Assembly: GCF_024623785.1 (NCBI RefSeq)
Contig: NZ_JANKBZ010000003.1
Location: 709,450-773,449, forward strand
Source: Archangium lipolyticum
GTDB taxonomy: Bacteria; Myxococcota; Myxococcia; Myxococcales; Myxococcaceae
Length of the DNA: 64,000 nucleotides
Direction: 5' to 3'
Shown: in pieces, positions 1-8,258 of the stretch
Numbering within the stretch: position 1 is the first letter of the stretch
How the letters are laid out: every line of letters begins with the position of its first letter
Translations under genes and position numbers: made by a program
Notes under the pieces: model-generated
The model's input: the letters and a program-made list of their open reading frames with translations, nothing else
The model's database searches: none
Told to the model about the DNA's origin: nothing

Positions 1-928
<928 letters not shown>

Positions 929-969
929 GGCATCCCCGGGTGCGAGTATTCCCTGAAAATGATCTGATC

Positions 970-987
970 TGTTTGATCAATCAAACA
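970..987. promoter_or_regulatory. 18-bp near-perfect palindrome upstream of the sugar dehydrogenase gene
   Basis: TGTTTGAT-CA-ATCAAACA has 8-bp perfect arms around a 2-bp centre. It sits in a locally AT-rich stretch 42 bp upstream of the start of the sugar dehydrogenase gene (start at 928, leftward). Size and position fit a binding site for a dimeric repressor or activator. No adjacent regulator gene is seen, so the protein that binds is unknown. Confidence 0.4.
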
Positions 988-1309
988 TTTTCAGTCTGTC
1001 GGGTTTTTCGCCATGAGGCTGTTTTCCCGTCCCCTCCCCTCAACCGATCCGCAGCTCGGCGATCTCGTGCTTCCTGTCGTCAAGAGACGGACGATGGCTG
1101 GATTTCCGCTTCCGCTTCGTGGTGGGGAACCGGGACGTCATCAGCTCCCAATGGGTGACAGCCTATGTGGGAGAGGCCCTGGCGCGGGCGGGAGGAGAAC
1201 CGGTCCGGATGGGGCGCGCTGGAGCCATCACATCCATCCCTCGCATGACGATCGCTCCGAATGATTTGACACCCATTCGGGCCACTTTTTACATTCTCAA
1301 TCGTCGCCG

Positions 1310-1632
1310 GTGAGAGGAATTACCGAGCACCGGCGGCCCCGGCATGCCTCCTTCTTCATCGAGTACGACCAGCGGGACTCGCACCACCTGGAGGGAGTCC
1401 CTGGCACTGCTCTGGGGAGAGCCCCTCCCGCCCGCGGTCTGGAGGCCATGCTCGCCCGGGTGGCCGGCCAGGTGGAGCGCATGGCACTGAGCCTCGACGT
1501 GGGCACGGCCGTGCTTCCCAAGGTGGGCGTGCCTACATCGCGCTGTTGCAGCGGTGGCTGGGTCATGACGGGCGGCGCAAGCGCTTCGTGTTCGGCGATC
1601 TCGACGAGGTGCGCGACGCCCTCCGGGGCTGA
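1310..1632 (+). pseudogene. Probable decayed, frameshifted coding remnant
   Basis: Between the sugar dehydrogenase and the DUF2378 gene there is no intact gene (929-1745). The stretch 1310-1525 reads as plausible protein (HASFFIEYDQRDSHHLEG, then LEAMLARVAGQVERMALSLD). Around 1526-1530 the coding character moves to another frame, which then reads YIALLQRWLGHDGRRKRF and FGDLDEVRDALRG and stops at 1630-1632. The preceding stretch 1119-1240 also has coding-like codons in yet another frame (SSQWVTAYVGEALARAGG). This pattern suggests a gene broken by indels. I do not recognise the family. It could also be chance coding character in GC-rich DNA. Confidence 0.35.
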
Positions 1633-1745
1633 GCCACGGCCGCTCCCACCTGCCCGCTCCCTCTCCAGGCGTTGGCCGTGGGGGGGCATGGTTCGGGTAT
1701 TCCAGACAAGCTACAGTCTTCCGTCTCTAACGGGAACGTGAGCAG

Positions 1746-2366
1746 ATGATCGGCGGTCAAGCCTCCTGCGACGAAGACTCTGGCCTCGGCACGAAAGAGG
1801 AGTTGCAGCGGCGGCTGTCGCTGGCGACTCCCGCGGACACCGTGCGCGGGTTCGCCATCAACAACATGCTGGGGGCACTGCGGCAGGAGCTGGGTGACGA
1901 GGCGGTGAAGCACTGCCTCCAGCAGATCGCGGAGAAGAGCATCCACAGCTTCTTCTACTACCCCGTCGGCAACCACCTCCGGGTGCTGTACACCACGGCG
2001 TGGATGCTGAGCGAGAAGTACGGCGGCTTCGATGCCGCGGTGCGACGCATCGGGCGGGGGCTGGCTCCGGAGTTCCTGTCCTCCGTCGTGGGCAGAGCGT
2101 TCCTGGCGCTGACCCGGCAGGGGCCGAAGCAACTGATCGATCACGTACCGATGGCCTTCCGGGCGGTGACGACCTTCGGGGAGGGCACGGTGCGGTGGAC
2201 GAGCCCGAAGAGCGGCGTCCTCTCCACGAAGCGCGACTTCCTGCTCTACGTGAGCCACGAGGCCGGGTTGATGAGCCTGTTCCGCACCTTGAAGATCCAG
2301 GGCGCCTGGGTGCGCGGCCGTCAGGTCGGGCCCCTGGATAACGAGGTGGAGTTCGCCTGGGAGTAG
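1746..2366 (+). CDS. DUF2378 (TIGR02265) family protein
   Basis: This 206-residue protein fits the DUF2378/TIGR02265 family, a paralogous family of about 200 residues known mainly from myxobacteria and of unknown function. Recognisable stretches are TPADTVRGFAINNML near residues 29-44, a central region with YYPVGNHLRVLY, and the C-terminal region TTFGEGTVRWTSPKSG to VGPLDNEVEFAWE. There is no signal peptide, membrane segment or Cys-rich motif, so it is likely cytoplasmic. The gene stands alone: a decayed region lies upstream, and the leftward histidine kinase gene ends only 6 bp after its stop (convergent). The ATG at 1746 is preceded only by a weak purine stretch (GGAACGTGAGC). Confidence 0.8.
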   Translation: MIGGQASCDEDSGLGTKEELQRRLSLATPADTVRGFAINNMLGALRQELGDEAVKHCLQQIAEKSIHSFFYYPVGNHLRVLYTTAWMLSEKYGGFDAAVRRIGRGLAPEFLSSVVGRAFLALTRQGPKQLIDHVPMAFRAVTTFGEGTVRWTSPKSGVLSTKRDFLLYVSHEAGLMSLFRTLKIQGAWVRGRQVGPLDNEVEFAWE

Positions 2367-2372
2367 GAAACC

Positions 2373-4586
2373 CTACCCCGCGAGCAGGGCCGGGGCCGGG
2401 TACGGCGAGGCCAGCTCGGCCGCCGGAGGCAGCGTGACGGTGAGCAGGGTGCCCCGCCCCTCGCGGCTCTCCGCGCGAAGCGTGCCGCCCAGGCTCGTCA
2501 CGATGGCGTGGCTCACCGACAGCCCCAGGCCCGTGCTGCTCGGCCGCGCCGTGACGAAGGGCTCGAAGATGCGTGAGAGCAACTCGGGCCGCAGGCCCTT
2601 GCCCGTGTCCTGGACCTCCACCACCACCTCCCCGTCCGGCCCCGTGTAGGCGGCCACCCGCAGCACGTTGTCCGCGGCCGCCCCCGCATCCATCGACTGC
2701 ACCGCGTTGAGCAGCAGATTGAGGAAGAGCTGGCTCAGCCGCGCCTCGTCCCCGTCCACCGCCGGCACGTCGTGGAAGTCCTTCTCCAACCGCGCCCGGT
2801 GGTGCAGCTCGCCGCGGATGAGCTTCAGCGCGTTCTCCAGCACCGGCTGCACCTGCACCCGCGCCTGGTGCTCCGGCGGCTTGCGCGAGAGCGTCCGCAG
2901 ATCCCTCACGATGTGCTTCAGCCGGCTCGCCCCCTCCGACGTCTCGGCCAGGGCCTCCAGCACATCATCCAGCTCCTTCGCCTGGGCATCGCCCCGCTCG
3001 CGCAGCAACTCCCCCAGCCGCTCCAGCTCCTCGCGTACGAAGGTCAGGTTGGCCAGCATGAAGGCCAGCGGGTTGTTCATCTCGTGCCCCACCGCCGCAG
3101 CCAGCGAGCCCAGTGCCGACAGGCGATCCGCCTGGATGAGCCGTGCCTCCATCTGCTTGCGCAGCGTCACGTCCTTGGCGAATACCCGCAGGCCCGGCGG
3201 ATCCCACAGCTGCGCCACCGTCAGCTCCCAGTACCGGCCATCGAGGTGCACCGTGGGCGCGGGCTCGCCCGAGGCCGCGCCACGCCAGGCCCACGCCAGC
3301 GCCGCCTCCATCAACGGGTGCTCCGCGCCCCGCATCACCAGATCCGGGAAGGCCTTGTGCGAGGCCGGGTTGGCATAGCGCAGCGCCCCGTCCATGCCCA
3401 GCTCCAGCAGCGGCTCGGGGTGCAGCAACGGGAAGGAGGCCAGCCGGTACAGCGGCTCCTCCAGCGCGCGCATGCCCGACACGTCTCGCACCAGCAGGCC
3501 CAGGCGCTCCCCAGCATCTCCGGGAGCCGGCGTGCACGGGGTGATCTCCGCCGCGTAGCAGCGCGTCTCGCCTTCGATCTCCAGGCAATACTCCAGCCGG
3601 CCTCCCTCGCCTCCGTGGCGCACCGCGCGCACCAGCGCCATCAGCGGCTCCGCCGCCTCCGCCCCAAGTACCTCCGTCAGCGTCCGGCCCTCGGCCCCCC
3701 TCACGTCCCGGCCAAACACCCTGCCCGAGGGCGAGAACAGCCGCAGGCACCGCAGCTCCCCATCCAGCTCCGCCGCCACGTACTCCGCGCTCCGCGACGC
3801 CCGCCGCGCCGGAGTCCCCACCCGGGCCTCCGACGACGGGAGCACGAAGCCCTCCACCCGGAAGGGCCCCATCAGCATCTCCAGGCCCGAGCCATCGGTG
3901 TTCATCCGCGTGAGCACGGACACCAGCGCGGCGGCGTCCTCCTCGGACAGGCGCCGGGTGAGGATGATGCCGTCGGACAGCGTGGCCTCGGTGAAGACGA
4001 ACGGGACGAGCCTGGGCGCATCGGCCCCCAGGTAGGAGGCCAGGGTGGCCCGCATGGCATGCTCGTCCGGGTGGTTGGAGAAGATGGCGGCCACGTCCGA
4101 CTCGCCGGAGAGCACCGCCTGCAGCGCCTTGCGGTACGTGCCCAGGAAGCGCTGCTCCGAGAGGACCTCTTCCGGCCGCAGCCCCCGCGACTCCAGGAAG
4201 CGCATGGGCAGCAGGTGTCCGCCCGTCGAGCGCGGAGCCACCCACGCGGCGCGCTTGCCCTCGAGCGTCTCCAGCGTGAGGGGCGCGTCCGCGCGGCACA
4301 CCAGCGCCGAGTGGTAGTGCCAGCTCCCCGAGCGCACCGCGCGCAGCACCGCCCGCGCCCGCGGCTCGAAGGCCGTGCACTGCTCCGACGTGCCCCAGGC
4401 CATGTCCACCCGGCCCGCCGCCAGCTCAGCCTCCAGCGCCTCGTACGTGGGCGCCAGCTCCACCACCACCGGGCGGCCCAACCGCTCGGACAGCGCACGT
4501 CCGAACAGATCGACCCGAACGTGCTCGCGCACCTCCCCCAGCGAGGGGAAGAGCATGAAACGGATGGGGGCGGTAGATGTGGTCAC
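2373..4586 (-). CDS. Soluble sensor histidine kinase with N-terminal PhnD-like periplasmic-binding-protein domain and PAS region
   Basis: This 737-residue protein starts with a domain resembling phosphate/phosphonate-binding proteins (PhnD type), about residues 7-250: IRFMLFPSLGEVREH, a TYEALEAELAAGRVDMAWG block, then ESDVAAIFSNHPDEH. A PAS-like middle follows (about 265-480). The transmitter has a HisKA box with AAVGHEMNNPLAF (His501), an N-box (LFLNLLLNAVQSMD), a G-box (DTGKGLRP) and GLGLSVSHAIV. No signal peptide or membrane helix is visible, so the binding-protein fold would sit in the cytoplasm rather than the periplasm. It probably senses a small soluble ligand and passes phosphate to a response regulator. 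None is adjacent, as is usual for orphan kinases in myxobacteria. The ATG at 4586 follows GGAGGAC in good Shine-Dalgarno position. Confidence 0.85.
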   Translation of the reverse strand: MTTSTAPIRFMLFPSLGEVREHVRVDLFGRALSERLGRPVVVELAPTYEALEAELAAGRVDMAWGTSEQCTAFEPRARAVLRAVRSGSWHYHSALVCRADAPLTLETLEGKRAAWVAPRSTGGHLLPMRFLESRGLRPEEVLSEQRFLGTYRKALQAVLSGESDVAAIFSNHPDEHAMRATLASYLGADAPRLVPFVFTEATLSDGIILTRRLSEEDAAALVSVLTRMNTDGSGLEMLMGPFRVEGFVLPSSEARVGTPARRASRSAEYVAAELDGELRCLRLFSPSGRVFGRDVRGAEGRTLTEVLGAEAAEPLMALVRAVRHGGEGGRLEYCLEIEGETRCYAAEITPCTPAPGDAGERLGLLVRDVSGMRALEEPLYRLASFPLLHPEPLLELGMDGALRYANPASHKAFPDLVMRGAEHPLMEAALAWAWRGAASGEPAPTVHLDGRYWELTVAQLWDPPGLRVFAKDVTLRKQMEARLIQADRLSALGSLAAAVGHEMNNPLAFMLANLTFVREELERLGELLRERGDAQAKELDDVLEALAETSEGASRLKHIVRDLRTLSRKPPEHQARVQVQPVLENALKLIRGELHHRARLEKDFHDVPAVDGDEARLSQLFLNLLLNAVQSMDAGAAADNVLRVAAYTGPDGEVVVEVQDTGKGLRPELLSRIFEPFVTARPSSTGLGLSVSHAIVTSLGGTLRAESREGRGTLLTVTLPPAAELASPYPAPALLAG

Positions 4587-4760
4587 ATGTCCTCCTGGAC
4601 GTCCTCCCAGAGCTCCGGGCCGACTCCAAGTCGATAGCGACCACTATAAAGCACAAGTTTTATTCTATTGCACACTTTTCCGGTTTCACTGGAAACCGCA
4701 GACTCTCACACACTGCGTATTGTTCCCAGAGAACCGGGCTTACCCAGCTGTCCCGTCCGT

Positions 4761-5000
4761 TCAGAAGGCGCTGAACGTGGTGATGGTGTAGGTGTCCTTG
4801 ATGCCGGGGAGCGTCTGGATGCGCTCGGTGACGAAGCGGCCGATGTCCTGTTCCTTGTCGAGGTGGAACTTGGCCAGCAGGTCGTACCCGCCCGAGGTGG
4901 AGTAGACCTCCGCGGCCTCGTCGACCTGGTCGACGATCATCGCCGCGGTCTTGTAGGTCTGCCCCAGCTCACACTTGATCATGACGAAGATGGTGTGCAC
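4761..5000 (-). CDS. Stand-alone Lrp/AsnC ligand-binding (RAM) domain protein
   Basis: This small protein of 79 residues consists of only the alpha-beta ligand/oligomerisation domain of Lrp/AsnC regulators (HTIFVMIKCELGQTY, VDQVDEAAEVYSTSGGYDLLAKF, IGRFVTERIQTLPGIKDT). The DNA-binding helix-turn-helix is absent, as in known stand-alone RAM proteins. It may bind amino acids or modulate a full-length regulator. I chose GTG 5000 because AGGG lies 9 bases upstream and the protein then begins at the conserved VHTIFVM. An alternative GTG at 5018 overlaps the desaturase stop codon (GTGA) and would add six residues and suggest translational coupling. Either way it follows the desaturase by at most 14 bp and is almost certainly co-transcribed with it. 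Confidence 0.82.
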   Translation of the reverse strand: MHTIFVMIKCELGQTYKTAAMIVDQVDEAAEVYSTSGGYDLLAKFHLDKEQDIGRFVTERIQTLPGIKDTYTITTFSAF

Positions 5001-5014
5001 GGGAGCGCACCCTA

Positions 5015-6151
5015 TCACGCCACGTCGGGAATCGGACCGGGAGCCGAGGCTTCCTCACGGCGCGCGAGCCGCTTCATGGAGCTCTTGCCCACCACGATGT
5101 CCACCATCTTCCGCGCGCGCGTCCAGACGCTCTCCTGCACGTAGGGGATGCCGTACTTCTCGCACAGCGCGCGCACCTTCGGCTGCACGCGCTGGTACTG
5201 GAGCATCGACAGGTCCGGGAAGAGGTGGTGCTCGATCTGGTAGTTGAGCCACAGGTGGAGGTAGTCGTTCAGGTCGCCACCGGTGCGGTAGTTGGCGCTA
5301 CCGAGCACCTGCTGGAGGTAGCGCTCGCCGCGGCCCTCCGGCGCGGAGTCGAAGCGGTACAGATCCTCGCCGGTGTGGTTGGGCCCCACCACGAGGAAGG
5401 TGTGCAGGTTGGTGAGCGCCTCTGCCATGAGCGAGTTGCACAGGGCGCTGAAGCCGGCCCAGGCGCCCAGCGGCAGGAAGAGCGAGGGCAACAGGACGAA
5501 GTTCCAGGCGATGTAGGGCGCGTAGCCGCGCAGCAACACCTCGCGCCACTCCTCACGGGTGAGCGGGCCGTCCGGACGGCGCTTGCGCCGGAGCGAGGCC
5601 AGCGTCTCCGGGGCGTAGTAGCTGGCCCGCCAGGTGATCGCGAGCAGCCCGAGTTGGAGGTAGCGCAGCGCGAGGGGACGCTCCGGGTTGCGCAGGGTGC
5701 CCTCGGCGTTGCGCTCGAGCAGGTCCGGATCCGCGTCCTCTCCGGTGTGCGAGTGGTGGAGCACGTTGTGCTCGAACACCCAGGCATCGGGGAGCATCCA
5801 GTCGAGCCAGTCGAGGTAGCGGCGCCCTCCCTTGGCGAAGCCCTTGCTGGTGCGCTCGACGGGAGCGCCCGGGACACGGTCGTAGCCGCGGTGTCCCACG
5901 TGGTGCATCAGCAGCCAGCGCGTGGAGCGGCCGAGGCTCAGGGACACCGCGCTCAGCGGGTTGGGCATCAGCCAGCACGTGGCCAGTCCGAGCACCGTGG
6001 CCGTGCGGCCCCAACGCTCGATGCGCCGCAGGTGCGCATGGTCCGCCTCACTGACGGAGGCGTCGATCTCGGCGCGCAGCGCGCGGAGATCGTTCAGGAA
6101 GCCCTCCACGTCCACGGACGCGGGATCGAAGTCAGGGGTGGCGCGGGACAT
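5015..6151 (-). CDS. Membrane fatty acid desaturase
   Basis: This 378-residue integral membrane di-iron desaturase has the three histidine boxes of the FA_desaturase family: HHVGHRGYD, HNVLHHSHTGEDADPD and, near the C-terminus, QIEHHLFPDL (the Q-x-x-HH type). Hydrophobic stretches around AITWRASYYAP and NFVLLPSLFLPLGAWAGF are consistent with membrane helices. Members introduce double bonds into fatty acyl chains of lipids, using O2 and an electron donor. The Q-x-x-HH third box recalls front-end desaturases, but no cytochrome b5 domain is fused. I chose ATG 6151 rather than an in-frame start 10 codons upstream because GAGG precedes it by about 8 bases. The gene is followed closely by the RAM-domain gene, so the two probably share control. 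Confidence 0.88.
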   Translation of the reverse strand: MSRATPDFDPASVDVEGFLNDLRALRAEIDASVSEADHAHLRRIERWGRTATVLGLATCWLMPNPLSAVSLSLGRSTRWLLMHHVGHRGYDRVPGAPVERTSKGFAKGGRRYLDWLDWMLPDAWVFEHNVLHHSHTGEDADPDLLERNAEGTLRNPERPLALRYLQLGLLAITWRASYYAPETLASLRRKRRPDGPLTREEWREVLLRGYAPYIAWNFVLLPSLFLPLGAWAGFSALCNSLMAEALTNLHTFLVVGPNHTGEDLYRFDSAPEGRGERYLQQVLGSANYRTGGDLNDYLHLWLNYQIEHHLFPDLSMLQYQRVQPKVRALCEKYGIPYVQESVWTRARKMVDIVVGKSSMKRLARREEASAPGPIPDVA

Positions 6152-6283
6152 ACGGGGCCTCGGAAGCACGGGCGGGCACAACGGGATGGGGGGACGCGAG
6201 GAGCGGGCCCGCCAGGGAGCGCTCGGGGACGCACCGTACCCCCGGGCTGGTGGCCCGGGGAAGGAGTTCGCGCGCGGGGGCGC

Positions 6284-7276
6284 CTACTGGCGCACGGAGC
6301 GGACGAGCCCTTCCTCACGCAGGAAGGTCACGGTCCGCTCCACGCCCTCGGCGAGCGGACTGGGGGTGAAGCCGAGCTCGCGCCGCGCCTTGCTCGCGTC
6401 CACGCGCGCGTCCCAGAGCAGGAACGAGAGCTGCCCCGGCGCGATGAGCGGCGTGAAGCCGAAGGTCCTCGCCAGGGGCGCGGACACCGCGGAGAGCAGC
6501 TTCATCAGCGCCTCGGGCGCGGTGGGAGGCACGCGCCCTCCCGCCCCCTCCACGCGGAGGATCTCCCGCGCCAGCTCCGCGTTGCTCACATGGGTATCGG
6601 CGAGGAGGTAGCGCTCCCCCGGAATGCCGCGCTCGGCCGCCGCGAGGTGCGCATCCGCCACCCCGTCCACGTACGCCACCGGCATCCCCCCGGGAGGCAG
6701 GGCCGGCACCTTCCGGTCGAGCACCTGGATGAAGAACGAGTTGAGGCCCACGTGGACGGGGCTCGGCCCGTAGACCGCGCCTGGATTGACGTAGACGAGC
6801 TCGAGCCCCTCGCGCCGGATGGCCTCGGCCTCCCGCTCCGCGTCCTGCTTGGAGCGCTCGTAGGCGGTGGGCTTCGGCTCGGTGTCGATGTTCGTCTCCA
6901 CCAGCGTGCCCCCACGTGGCGCGGCGAAGACGTCCATCGTCGAGGTGTACACCACCCGCTTCACCCGCGCCGCCAGTGCGGCCCGGAGCACGTTCACCGT
7001 TCCCTGGCGGTTCACCCGGTCGAAGATGGATGCATCCGGCTGCCACTGCTCGGGCATGCCCGCGGCGTGGAACAGCCACTCCACGTCCTTCATGGCCGCT
7101 GGCAGCGAGTCCGGCACCGTCACGTCACCGCGTACCGGTTCCACGCCCGCCGGTAGGACGCGCGCGGCCCGCTCCGGATCGCGCACCAGCACTCGCACCC
7201 GGCCTCCCCGCTCCTTCAACCGCCGGACAATCGCGTTCCCAATGAGGCCCGTGGCCCCCGTTACGAGCACGTTCAT
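6284..7276 (-). CDS. NAD(P)-dependent epimerase/dehydratase-like SDR protein
   Basis: This is an extended short-chain dehydrogenase/reductase of 330 residues. The N-terminus has the Rossmann glycine motif TGATGLIG, and the catalytic YxxxK appears as YERSK with an upstream Ser/Thr-rich strand (VVYTSTMDVF). Later landmarks are NPGAVYGPS and YVDGVADAHL. Its relatives include dihydroflavonol-4-reductase-like and hopanoid- or sugar-modifying enzymes. The substrate cannot be assigned here. ATG 7276 is preferred over a start 29 codons upstream because GAGAGGG lies about 7 bases before it and the Rossmann strand then begins at residue 2 (MNVLVTGATG). It is a single gene with no clear partner; the 132-bp gap to the desaturase start shows nothing recognisable. 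Confidence 0.85.
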   Translation of the reverse strand: MNVLVTGATGLIGNAIVRRLKERGGRVRVLVRDPERAARVLPAGVEPVRGDVTVPDSLPAAMKDVEWLFHAAGMPEQWQPDASIFDRVNRQGTVNVLRAALAARVKRVVYTSTMDVFAAPRGGTLVETNIDTEPKPTAYERSKQDAEREAEAIRREGLELVYVNPGAVYGPSPVHVGLNSFFIQVLDRKVPALPPGGMPVAYVDGVADAHLAAAERGIPGERYLLADTHVSNAELAREILRVEGAGGRVPPTAPEALMKLLSAVSAPLARTFGFTPLIAPGQLSFLLWDARVDASKARRELGFTPSPLAEGVERTVTFLREEGLVRSVRQ

Positions 7277-7475
7277 CGTCTTGCCCTCTCCGAGGCCCCG
7301 TCTTATCCGCCCCCTTGTCGATGGAACAAGGACTGCCCCGCAGTCGGACGGTGATGCCGCCATGTAGGTTTTTTAACTGGTGTGAAGGGAAGCCCCATGA
7401 CCACCTGCGTTGATGGGCAAACCATCCGTTGAACGCGACCGTGTGTACAGGCGCTCCAATCGGAGTATCGGCCAC

Positions 7476-8180
7476 GTGGCCATACTGGGGCTGCTCCAGA
7501 AGAACATGGGCTCCCCCTCAGGATCGGAGCCGCTCAGGACCGCTGCGATCGCGCTCCATTTCATCTGGGGCAGCGGGCACCTGCACAACTTCGAGGACTA
7601 CCTCGCTTGTCTCGGCGAGGGCGCATCTACCACCTTGTCCCCATCCTTTGACACACGGGAACAGGCAGAGGCGTGGTTGCAGCAGCCCATGGATCCTCGC
7701 CATGCGCACAAGGTGGCCATCGCAGGTCACCTGTACTCCGTCGGTTATTCGCTCGAACGCGGTACCCGGTTTCTGGTCCGTGTTCCTGACAAGACCGAGT
7801 TGGACACACCCAGGCAGGTCTCAAACCCACTCATGAATGAGGCCATCGGCGTTCTCCACCAAGCACGTCAGTATGCCCATGCTCCCACGGACATGGAGAG
7901 CATCGACTCCACCTTGCTCGCGCTCCATTTCATCGTGGAGAGCGGGCAGTTGGCCGCCTTCGAGCACTTTGTCGAGAGTTTTGATTCGAAGGCTTCCTTC
8001 TTCCCCCTCCGCTCCTTCGCCACGCGAGAGCAGGCCGATACCTGGCTGAGTGCCCACCCCAGGCCACCTCACGGTGCGCAGTTGGGGATCGCGGGCCAGA
8101 GGTACTCCATTGGGTACTCGCGCGACTGCGGGCTCCGCGTGCTGGTTCGTTTGCCTTCGTTGGAAGAGCTGGACGAATAG
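7476..8180 (+). CDS. Protein of unknown function built from two copies of one ~100-residue domain
   Basis: The protein is an internal tandem duplication. Copy 1 has ALHFIWGSGHLHNFEDYL, then TREQAEAWLQQ, then VAIAGHLYSVGYSLERG and FLVRVPDKTELD. Copy 2 has ALHFIVESGQLAAFEHFV, then TREQADTWLSAHPRPP, then LGIAGQRYSIGYSRDCG and VLVRLPSLEELDE. I recall similar single-copy small proteins as common, uncharacterised products of myxobacterial genomes. There is no signal peptide or membrane segment and no catalytic motif that I can identify. I chose GTG 7476, with GGAG 10 bases upstream and a start that makes the two halves comparable in length. An upstream ATG at 7413 is also possible but lacks a ribosome-binding site and has less biased codons. 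It converges on the DUF3686 ATPase gene. Confidence 0.7.
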   Translation: MAILGLLQKNMGSPSGSEPLRTAAIALHFIWGSGHLHNFEDYLACLGEGASTTLSPSFDTREQAEAWLQQPMDPRHAHKVAIAGHLYSVGYSLERGTRFLVRVPDKTELDTPRQVSNPLMNEAIGVLHQARQYAHAPTDMESIDSTLLALHFIVESGQLAAFEHFVESFDSKASFFPLRSFATREQADTWLSAHPRPPHGAQLGIAGQRYSIGYSRDCGLRVLVRLPSLEELDE

Positions 8181-8221
8181 CTCCCGAGAAGGGAGACCCG
8201 TCACAACCTGGGGTCCCCGAT

Positions 8222-8245
8222 ACCCTCACCCCGGCCCTCTCCCAA
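8222..8245. repeat. Intergenic palindromic repeat, copy 1
   Basis: The tail ACCCTCACCCCGG is followed by a perfect 9-bp stem with a 3-base loop (CCCTCTCCC-AAA-GGGAGAGGG). It lies between two convergent genes, 41 bp after one stop and 13 bp before the other, so in either transcript it would form a hairpin in the 3' region. There are six more copies in this window. Confidence 0.85.
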
Positions 8246-8258
8246 AGGGAGAGGGCGC

